From assembly GCA_902527635.1 (NCBI GenBank), contig CABZPS010000001.1:1-64000 (forward strand): DNA of 64,000 nt, in the 5' to 3' direction. Position 1 is the stretch's first letter. Each line of letters starts with the position of its first letter. The translations under genes and the position numbers were made by a program. Of this stretch, positions 23,001 to 29,735 are shown in pieces. The DNA is from an uncultured Pelagibacteraceae bacterium. GTDB lineage: Bacteria; Pseudomonadota; Alphaproteobacteria; Pelagibacterales; Pelagibacteraceae. Below the pieces are notes generated by a model that ran no database searches, was not told where the DNA came from, and saw only the letters and a program-made list of their open reading frames with translations.

Positions 23001-23059
23001 TCGATTACCTCTACATTTTCAAAATCACCAATGTCAGGAACTAATAATTTTTCAGTCAT
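20021..23059 (-). CDS. aceE: Pyruvate dehydrogenase E1 (homodimeric type) with N-terminal lipoyl domain
   Basis: AceE-type E1 core (GDGEMDEPESLGAIGLAAREKLDN) preceded by MTEKLLVPDIGDFENVEVIELLVKEGQEIKKNDPVVTIESDKSSVEIPS. Start reassigned from 23131 to MTEKLL. Confidence 0.94.
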   Translation of the reverse strand: MTEKLLVPDIGDFENVEVIELLVKEGQEIKKNDPVVTIESDKSSVEIPSTLSGKIETIDVKVGDKVSKGDLILSILSSNQQSTPLKEVPKNTENLILEAENSLKKKEGQKKKILDLEKTKSEITQVVNDGDIDPLETSEWLDSLSDVIEKDGNQRAHYLIKELINKAYMEGANIPYTQNTPYINTIPVSDEKKSSGDQNIERRIRSLIRWNAAAMVVRANKKFPELGGHIGTFASAATLYDVGMNHFWRAKNNKFGGDLIYFQGHSAPGMYARAFLEGRLNEKQLDSFRQEVNPGGLSSYPHPWLMPNFWQFPTVSMGLGPMLAIYQARYMKYLINRGLIKDEGRKVWAFLGDGEMDEPESLGAIGLAAREKLDNLIFVINCNLQRLDGPVRGNGKIIQELEGIFRGAGWNVIKVIWGSYWDSLLANDKTGHLVKTMNETVDGEYQAMKARNGAYVREKFFGKYPESLELVSNLSDKDIWRLNRGGHDPHKVFAAYDKASKNIGSPTVVIAKTIKGYGMGKSGESVNTTHQTKKLDVEDLMYYRDRFDVPLTDQQVKNIEYYKPDQNSPEIRYIKERRLKLGGFIPERTTYAKPIKAPPKDIFDNMKVSTGEKEMSTTMALVRMLTNLLRDKNVAPRLVPIIPDEARTFGMEGFFQKIGIYAHEGQKYEPEDSAQLSSYKEEKSGQVLEEGINEAGAMSSWIAAGTSYTNHDIEMIPIYLFYSMFGFQRIGDFAWAGADSQSRGFLIGATAGRTTLAGEGLQHQDGHSHLMASTIPNCKSYDPTFHYELAVIFREGLRRMHEKKENIFYYITTMNENYPHPEIPKDKSCEEGILKGMYKVKEFNKYKKTKIQFLGSGTILREMIAGAEILQNEYQIDSEIWSVTSFNELRRDGLEVERYNLLNLDKEPKKSYVEKCLGSTEGPILAASDYMRMNSDQIRPYVNKSFYSLGTDGFGRSDTRKELRKFFEVDKEHITTYGLSILAKEQLIASKYAKEAIKKYKIDTDKPMPTKL

Positions 23060-23153
23060 TTTTTTATGTTTATACACTATATAAATGAGATGATTGCAAA
23101 TTTTAACACATTCTGCCCTATTTTTTGACACTCTTTTTCTTGAAACTACAAGA

Positions 23154-23270
23154 ATGATTAAAAAAATATTAAAAAAACTTATCTATTCAAAAGATGAAAC
23201 AAATATAGATGCTAAATTATGGGTACAAAAAATATTATTAGAAGAGAAATACGGAAAGACAGATTCTTAG
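23154..23270 (+). CDS. Small hypothetical protein, 38 aa (MIKKILKKLIYSKDETNIDAKLWVQKILLEEKYGKTDS)
   Basis: Not in ORF track. Fills the aceE/thiolase gap; stop shares 4 nt with the convergent thiolase stop, as at several other junctions here. Confidence 0.5.
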   Translation: MIKKILKKLIYSKDETNIDAKLWVQKILLEEKYGKTDS

Positions 23271-24442
23271 ACTCTTTCAATACATAGAGCTATACCCATC
23301 CCACCGCCAATACAAAGTGTTGCACAACCTTTATTTTTTTTTTGTCTATTCATTTCATGTATTAAAGTTACTAATATTCTCGCTCCAGATGCACCAATTG
23401 GATGACCTAATGCAATTGCACCACCATTAACATTAACTTTATTTTGATCAATGCCTAGTTCACGAATTACTGCTATACTTTGAGCTGCAAATGCCTCATT
23501 AATTTCAAATAAATCAATTTCATCTAAATTCCATTCAGCTTTTTTAATTGCTTTTCGAACAGCCTCTATTGGCCCCAAACCCATTAGAGTTGGATCAACT
23601 CCCACTGATGCCCATGAGACTATTCTTACAAGTGGTTTGATAGATTTTTCCTCTGCATCTTTAAGTGATGTTAAAAGTAAAGCCGCAGCACCATCATTAA
23701 TTCCAGAAGAATTTCCAGGTGTTACCGTTCCATTTTCTTTGAAAACTGTTTTTAGTTTTTCTAAATCCGATAATTTTAAGCCTTTACGAGGATGCTCATC
23801 CAAATCTAATATATTATTATCTTGATTGATTTTTATTAACTCATCATCAAATTTATTATATTTCAAAGCTTCTTCTGTTTTTTTTTGAGAATATAGGGCA
23901 AACTCGTCTTGTTCTTTTCTAGATATGCCAAATTTTTTAGCAATATTCTCTGCGGTAACTCCCATATGATAATGGTTAAATGCATCTATTAAACCGTCAT
24001 TTAACATTGTATCTATTAGTTTTTCTTCGGAAACTTTTCTTTCATCTCTGTAAAAAATTGAATGTGGGGCTAATGACATATTCTCTTGCCCCCCCGCAAT
24101 CACATTTGATGACTCCCCTAGCTTAATAGACTGATAACCTGATATTACTGCTCTTAACCCAGACCCACAAACCTGATTTATCGTATATGCTGGTTTTGAA
24201 ATTGGTATACCAGAATTAATAGCAGCTTGTCTGGCGGGGTTTTGTCCAGAGCCAGCGGTTAATACTTGGCCCATTATTACTTCATCTATCTTTTCTGAAC
24301 TAAATTTAGATACTTTTATAACTTCTTTTATTACTAAAGATCCAAGTATATCAGATCTTATTCTTTTTAATGAACCTCTATAAGCACCAATAGGTGTCCT
24401 TACCGCACTTAAGATAACTACTTCATGTGATTTCTTAATCAT
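23267..24442 (-). CDS. Acetyl-CoA C-acetyltransferase (thiolase)
   Basis: Thiolase motifs NQVCGSGLRAV, NVNGGAIALGHPIGASGARI, CIGGGMGIA. Confidence 0.95.
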   Translation of the reverse strand: MIKKSHEVVILSAVRTPIGAYRGSLKRIRSDILGSLVIKEVIKVSKFSSEKIDEVIMGQVLTAGSGQNPARQAAINSGIPISKPAYTINQVCGSGLRAVISGYQSIKLGESSNVIAGGQENMSLAPHSIFYRDERKVSEEKLIDTMLNDGLIDAFNHYHMGVTAENIAKKFGISRKEQDEFALYSQKKTEEALKYNKFDDELIKINQDNNILDLDEHPRKGLKLSDLEKLKTVFKENGTVTPGNSSGINDGAAALLLTSLKDAEEKSIKPLVRIVSWASVGVDPTLMGLGPIEAVRKAIKKAEWNLDEIDLFEINEAFAAQSIAVIRELGIDQNKVNVNGGAIALGHPIGASGARILVTLIHEMNRQKKNKGCATLCIGGGMGIALCIERV

Positions 24443-24514
24443 AAATATTTAAATTTATCTTACCATTAAAATATACTAAAAAATAATATACTATAATTAA
24501 ATAAAATTAAAAAT

Positions 24515-24591
24515 GCGCCTGTAGCTCAACTGGATAGAGCGCTTGGCTACGGACCAGGAGGTTCTGGGTTCGACTCCTAGCAGGCGCACCA
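24515..24591 (+). tRNA. tRNA-Arg(ACG)
   Basis: GCGCCTG/CAGGCGC acceptor stem, CTTGG-CTACGGA-CCAGG anticodon arm, TTCGACTCC T-arm, encoded CCA. Confidence 0.95.
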
Positions 24592-24603
24592 TTAATGTGA
24601 AAT

Positions 24604-24702
24604 ATGTTTAATTGGCTATTCAAATCATCTTTGCAAATGTCCGTAATATATTTTTTTATAATCATTTTTATCATTTTGTTAATTTTAACTTTCGTATTAT
24701 AA
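24604..24702 (+). CDS. Possible small single-TM protein, 32 aa (MFNWLFKSSLQMSVIYFFIIIFIILLILTFVL)
   Basis: Fills the gap between tRNA-Arg and the thioesterase gene; hydrophobic helix; no clear SD. Confidence 0.3.
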   Translation: MFNWLFKSSLQMSVIYFFIIIFIILLILTFVL

Positions 24703-24708
24703 AAACTA

Positions 24709-25122
24709 ATGGCTTCGAAATTTGAGCAAATAAGTTTAAAACCTGGATTTATGAAACACAATGGAGGTGTTTTATTTAGGGATATCTCTGAAAACGAGTT
24801 CGAATTCAAATCTACTATAACCAAAGATCATTTAAATGCTGCAGGAATTACACATGGTGGATACCTTGCTGCACTAGTTGATGCCGGGTCTGGCTCAGCC
24901 GCTCACAGGTCAACAAAACCCTCGTCTTGTGTCACCATTTCATTAGATTTGAAGTTTATTGGTACATCTAAAGTTGGTGATGAAATTGTAGGTCGTGTAA
25001 AAATTTTAAAGAAAACCAAAACACTTGTCTTTTTATTTTGTGAATTAAAATGTGAAGATAAAATAATAGCATCGGCAAACGGTATTTGGAAAATTTTAAA
25101 AAGTAGGCCGATTAATCCCTGA
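24709..25122 (+). CDS. PaaI-family hotdog thioesterase
   Basis: HGGYLAALVDAGSGSAA hotdog motif. Confidence 0.88.
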   Translation: MASKFEQISLKPGFMKHNGGVLFRDISENEFEFKSTITKDHLNAAGITHGGYLAALVDAGSGSAAHRSTKPSSCVTISLDLKFIGTSKVGDEIVGRVKILKKTKTLVFLFCELKCEDKIIASANGIWKILKSRPINP

Positions 25123-25343
25123 TACTTTTTCAAAATTTTTAGCACTGAAAAAATTAAATATGATCATTCTTACTCATTAAGAAATTAATAATTATTCAAA
25201 ATTTTATATATATGCTAGGATAAGTTTATTTAATTTTAAAATGAGAACTTTTTAACCTGCGATTCGGTCTTGTTTTAGTCTATTTTTGTTCTTTAACACT
25301 AACAATATCTAGTAGGTTAAAAAAAAAGCACACTAAAGATAGA

Positions 25344-27830
25344 ATGAGTAAAAATAAAATATCTGCAATTCTTGGTCCAACTAATACTGGAAAAACGCAT
25401 CTAGCAATTGAAACAATGTTATCTTTTGAAAGTGGAATGATTGGTTTTCCATTAAGATTATTGGCGCGTGAAGTTTACGACAAGATACTAGAGAAAGTTA
25501 CCTCGGAAAAAGTGGCATTAATAACTGGTGAGGAGAAAATAATTCCATCAAATGCGAAATATTTTTTATGTACAGTCGAGTCTATGCCAATCGATAAACA
25601 ATTAGATTTTGTTGCTGTAGATGAAATTCAAATGTGCTCAGATCACGAACGAGGACATATTTTTACAGATAGACTTTTAAATATAAGAGGTGAAAAATTA
25701 ACAATGTTTATGGGTTCAAATACAATTAAAAATATTATCAACAAGTTAGATGATGATGTAGAATTTATTAATAGAAAGCGTTTGTCAAAACTTTCATACT
25801 CTGGCCATAAGAAAATTTCTAGAATCGATCGAAAAACTGCTATCATCGCATTTTCCACAGAAGAGGTTTATGCGATAGCTGAACTCATCAGAAGACAAAA
25901 AGGAGGTGCATCAATTGTCATGGGATCTTTAAGTCCTAAAACAAGGAATGCTCAAGTAGACTTATATCAATCTGGTGATGTTGATTTTTTGGTTGCAACT
26001 GATGCTATAGGTATGGGAATTAATATGGATTTAAACCATGTTTACTTTTCCAACCTTAAAAAATTTGATGGAAAAAAACTGAGACGATTAAATTTATCTG
26101 AAATGGGTCAAATTGCTGGAAGAGCAGGCAGGTATATGAATGACGGTAGCTTTGGCATTACTGGGCAATGTAGAGAAATTAGTCCTGAAGAGGTGGAATT
26201 ACTTGAAAATCACAAATTTGAGGAAATAAATTTTTTATTTTGGAGAAATTCAAATTTAAATTTTAGTAGTCCATCTTTATTAATAAAATCACTAGATGAG
26301 AAACCTCATAATTACTGGTTAAGAAAAATTTATGAATGTGAAGATGAAAAAGCTTTAAAGTTTTTTTTGAGAGACAAAAACTTTGAAAATAGCAAATTTG
26401 ATGAAGAAAAATTAAAACTTTTATGGGAGTGTTGTCAGATTCCTGATTTTGTTAAAAAAACTTACGGTAATCATTATGAGGTAATTGGAAATGTTTTTAA
26501 ATATCTAAATAGTAAAAAAGCCAAAATTACAAATGATTATATGCGAATACAATTGATGAAACTTGACAAATTAGAGGGAAATGTTGATTCTTTATCAAAT
26601 AGAATTGCAAATGTAAGAACTTGGTCATATGTTTCGAATAAGAATAATTGGGTAGAAAATCATAACTATTGGATTGAAAAAACTAAATTATTGGAGGACA
26701 GACTTTCAGACAGATTGCATGAAGAACTTACAAAAACTTTTATTGATAAACGTGCAAGTGTTCTTGCAAGAGGTTTGAAGCAGGATATGGAATTTAATAC
26801 AAAAATTTTGGAAAATAATGATGTAATGATTGACAATCAGTTTATTGGTAAAATAAACGGGCTAAAACTACAATTAGATTTAAAAAAAGGAGCCTTAGAA
26901 ACGGACATAAAATCTCTCAAGAAAGCAGCGAGACAATCTGTAGGACCTGAGCTCGAAAAAAGAATTAAAATTATTATTGATACTGGTTTAATTGAACTTA
27001 AAGATGATTTTAAAATTTATTGGAATAAATCAGCTATAGGAAGATTGTCTTCAGGTAAAGATTATCTTAATCCTAATTTAGAGTTAATAGCTGATGATAT
27101 TTTAGAGCAAAATCAAAAGCAAAAATTATTAGATTTTATGAGTAAATGGTTAAAAGATAAAATTAACACAGTTTTAAAAAGTTTAGTTGATCTAAAAAAT
27201 ATCAACGAAAAAAATTCTTCTACGAAAGCTTTAGCATACCAACTTTATGAAAATAATGGTGTTATTAAAAGAGAACAAGTTACTGAGTATTTAAAAAATT
27301 TAGGTCAAAATGAAAGAAAAATTTTACGTGACTTAGGAGTAAAATTTGGAAGATATCATGTCTTTTTATATAAGTTAATTAAACCAGATGCAGTTTCTTT
27401 AAGGACCTTATTGTGGAAAAATTATCAACAAAAATATTACAATTTAAGACCACCAACATTTGGTTTAAATTTTATAAATGATAAAAATGTTAAAAACAAA
27501 AATTTCATGCTGCTATGTGGGTTTGAAAAGTTTGACACTTTTTTTGTGAGGATCGACATTCTTGAAAGATTATTCATACAAATAATGAATTCTAACAATG
27601 ATAAAGTTAAAGAAAAGATGATCAAAATGGTCCCAGAGATGATTAATCTACTAGGCTGTAGTAAAGAAAATTTTAAAAAGTTACTTATTATAATGAATTA
27701 CAAAATTTTTGAAGAAAATAACGATGTTTATTTCAAATATAACCCACCAAAAAAAAATAAAAAAAAATTTATTAAGAAAACCAACAAAGAAAGCCCCTTT
27801 AAGGTTCTCGAAAATCTTAATTTAAACTAG
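25344..27830 (+). CDS. Suv3-type (SUPV3L1-like) ATP-dependent RNA helicase
   Basis: GPTNTGKTHLA Walker A, VDEIQM, GMGINMDLNHVYF, GRAGR; Suv3-like C-terminal regions. Confidence 0.9.
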   Translation: MSKNKISAILGPTNTGKTHLAIETMLSFESGMIGFPLRLLAREVYDKILEKVTSEKVALITGEEKIIPSNAKYFLCTVESMPIDKQLDFVAVDEIQMCSDHERGHIFTDRLLNIRGEKLTMFMGSNTIKNIINKLDDDVEFINRKRLSKLSYSGHKKISRIDRKTAIIAFSTEEVYAIAELIRRQKGGASIVMGSLSPKTRNAQVDLYQSGDVDFLVATDAIGMGINMDLNHVYFSNLKKFDGKKLRRLNLSEMGQIAGRAGRYMNDGSFGITGQCREISPEEVELLENHKFEEINFLFWRNSNLNFSSPSLLIKSLDEKPHNYWLRKIYECEDEKALKFFLRDKNFENSKFDEEKLKLLWECCQIPDFVKKTYGNHYEVIGNVFKYLNSKKAKITNDYMRIQLMKLDKLEGNVDSLSNRIANVRTWSYVSNKNNWVENHNYWIEKTKLLEDRLSDRLHEELTKTFIDKRASVLARGLKQDMEFNTKILENNDVMIDNQFIGKINGLKLQLDLKKGALETDIKSLKKAARQSVGPELEKRIKIIIDTGLIELKDDFKIYWNKSAIGRLSSGKDYLNPNLELIADDILEQNQKQKLLDFMSKWLKDKINTVLKSLVDLKNINEKNSSTKALAYQLYENNGVIKREQVTEYLKNLGQNERKILRDLGVKFGRYHVFLYKLIKPDAVSLRTLLWKNYQQKYYNLRPPTFGLNFINDKNVKNKNFMLLCGFEKFDTFFVRIDILERLFIQIMNSNNDKVKEKMIKMVPEMINLLGCSKENFKKLLIIMNYKIFEENNDVYFKYNPPKKNKKKFIKKTNKESPFKVLENLNLN

Positions 27831-27835
27831 AAAAA

Positions 27836-28246
27836 ATGTTTTTTAAAAAAGAAAAAGAAATTATCAATACTGACCTAGTTAAAATATGTGCACTTTTAAT
27901 TCATGCAGCGAAAATAGATGAACATTTCTCAAAAAAAGAGGAGGAAATCATTAAACAGACAATGCTAAGAATTGGGGCAAAAAATGATGATTTGGATACG
28001 TTATTTCATGATGCAAAAAAAATTGAGGAAAATTCAAATCAAATTCTTACCTTCACAAAAGAAGTCAAAAATATGGATGAAGAAAATAAGATTAAGATTA
28101 TTGAAGCATTGTGGAGAATTATATATTCAAATAAAGAGGCAGATATTTATGAAACAAGTTTAATGAGAAGACTTGGAGGATTATTGTATGTTGACAATAA
28201 AGTAATGGGAGACATTAAAGAAAAGATAATAAGTGAGAATTTATAA
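27836..28246 (+). CDS. TerB-family protein
   Basis: Helical TerB-like fold signature ([20 protein letters not shown] ... [30 protein letters not shown]). Confidence 0.85.
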   Translation: MFFKKEKEIINTDLVKICALLIHAAKIDEHFSKKEEEIIKQTMLRIGAKNDDLDTLFHDAKKIEENSNQILTFTKEVKNMDEENKIKIIEALWRIIYSNKEADIYETSLMRRLGGLLYVDNKVMGDIKEKIISENL

Positions 28247-28572
28247 TGACATATTTAGTTAATGATAAATGTATTAAATGTAAGCTGACTGATTGTGTTG
28301 ATGTTTGCCCGGTTGATTGCTTTTATGAAGGTAAAAATATGCTTGTAATTAAACCCGATGAGTGTATAGATTGTGGCGTTTGTGAACCTGAATGTCCAGT
28401 GGATGCAATTCAAGCAGACACAGAACCAGGGAGCGATAAATGGCTAGAGATCAACAAAAAATATTCTGAGATCTGGCCAAATATAAGCGAAAAAAAAGAT
28501 CCACCTATGGATCACGAAAATTATAAAGATGAGCAAGATAAGTTTGAAAAATATTTTAAAGAGAACATTTAA
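28246..28572 (+). CDS. fdxA: Ferredoxin (7Fe / FdxA type)
   Basis: [21 protein letters not shown] and [16 protein letters not shown]. Confidence 0.95.
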   Translation: MTYLVNDKCIKCKLTDCVDVCPVDCFYEGKNMLVIKPDECIDCGVCEPECPVDAIQADTEPGSDKWLEINKKYSEIWPNISEKKDPPMDHENYKDEQDKFEKYFKENI

Positions 28573-29398
28573 AAAAAAATCAAAAAAAGTAAAAAAGATA
28601 ATTAAGACAAAAGTTAAAAAAAGTGTAAAAAAACCAATTAAAAATATTAGAAAATTAGTAAAACCAAAATCTAAAAAAATTATTCAAAAAAAACAAAATA
28701 AAAGTAGTCAAAAAAATATAGAATTAAAATCAGACAACTTAAGAATTTCCAAGGGGACTGAAATTAAACCTGAGATAAAAAAGGTTAATAAACAAGCGAC
28801 TGAAAAAAGAGAGTACAAAATAAAAGATTATGTTGTTTATCCTAAACATGGTGTTGGACAAATATCTGAATTTAAAAAAATTAGTATTGGCGGAATCGAT
28901 GTTGAAGCATATGTAATTAAATTTGAGAAAGATAAAGCTAATGGCATGGTTCCAGTCAATAAACAATATCACCTTCGTCCATTAGCTACAATCAACCAAG
29001 TTAACAAATGTATTTCAATTTTAAAAAGTAAACCTAAAATTAAAAGATCAATGTGGAGTAGGAGAGCACAAGAATATGAGGCTAAAATTTCCTCAGGTAA
29101 AATTTATGAATTGGCAGAGGTAGTAAGAGATTTAAACAAAGGTGACGATTTAATGGTTGACCAATCGTATAGTGAAAGACAACTTTTTGAAAAAGCTTAT
29201 GAGAGAATTTTGTCTGAATTTAAAATAATATTAAATATATCTTTGGAAGATACACAAAAAAAATTGGATAAAGCATTAAAAAGAAACCTAGATGGCCAAA
29301 ATAAACAAGAAACTACAGCAATTAAAAGTTCAGCACCTGAAATACAAGATGAAGAGCCAATTTCTGAAAGCGATAATGACGAACCTGCTGAAGACTAA
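28529..29398 (+). CDS. CarD-family transcriptional regulator with Lys-rich N-terminal arm
   Basis: CarD RID-like domain ([22 protein letters not shown]) preceded by about 90 residues rich in Lys; starts inside fdxA. Confidence 0.9.
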   Translation: MSKISLKNILKRTFKKKSKKVKKIIKTKVKKSVKKPIKNIRKLVKPKSKKIIQKKQNKSSQKNIELKSDNLRISKGTEIKPEIKKVNKQATEKREYKIKDYVVYPKHGVGQISEFKKISIGGIDVEAYVIKFEKDKANGMVPVNKQYHLRPLATINQVNKCISILKSKPKIKRSMWSRRAQEYEAKISSGKIYELAEVVRDLNKGDDLMVDQSYSERQLFEKAYERILSEFKIILNISLEDTQKKLDKALKRNLDGQNKQETTAIKSSAPEIQDEEPISESDNDEPAED

Positions 29399-29443
29399 AA
29401 AAAAACGCCTCTCACACATAAAGTAATGAGAAGCGTTTTTAAT
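29399..29443. terminator. Bidirectional intrinsic terminator between CarD gene and 25-aa basic ORF
   Basis: AAAAACGC-C-TCTCA (29401-29414), 12-nt loop, TGAGA-A-GCGTTTTT (29427-29440); T-run on both strands. Confidence 0.88.
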
Positions 29444-29459
29444 AAAGAATACTAAGTTC

Positions 29460-29537
29460 TTATCTTCTTCTTCTTTTTTTAGCTTTTTTCTTAGCTTTTT
29501 TCTTAGCCTTCTTTGCTTTTTTTCTTCTTTTAGCCAT
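29460..29537 (-). CDS. 25-aa highly basic peptide MAKRRKKAKKAKKKAKKKAKKRRRR
   Basis: Not in ORF track. ATG at 29537-29535, TAA at 29462-29460, preceded by GGGAG 7 nt upstream. Confidence 0.75.
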   Translation of the reverse strand: MAKRRKKAKKAKKKAKKKAKKRRRR

Positions 29538-29559
29538 CTTTAGCTCCCTTTTTAGTTAA

Positions 29560-29579
29560 ACGAATCAAAATTGATTCGT
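29560..29579 (-). promoter_or_regulatory. 9-bp inverted repeat ACGAATCAA-AA-TTGATTCGT (5'UTR hairpin or operator)
   Basis: Perfect 9-bp arms, between the putative promoter and SD of the 25-aa ORF. Confidence 0.6.
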
Positions 29580-29588
29580 AATTACTTA

Positions 29589-29617
29589 TTTTTATTTTTT
29601 TATACACGTTATGTCAA
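29589..29617 (-). promoter_or_regulatory. Putative sigma70 promoter of the 25-aa basic ORF
   Basis: TTGACA (29617-29612) with 17-nt spacer to TAAAAA (29594-29589). Confidence 0.5.
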
Positions 29618-29735
29618 TTCTTTAATTGAAGTTGAAATTTTTATAAAAATTTTTTAAATTCAAAAAAATTTTTATAATTACAATGTATAAAAAAGTTAAT
29701 GTTTATGCGCTTAATAATCAAATATTTTACTTTAA

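Noticed and set aside
24507-24824. 105-aa minus-strand ORF 24507..24824
   Set aside because: Covers tRNA-Arg antisense and the thioesterase start; PARSRTQNLLVRSQALYPVELQAHF is the familiar spurious translation of a tRNA gene.
27972-28163. 63-aa plus-strand ORF within the TerB gene
   Set aside because: Out-of-frame translation of the TerB coding region.
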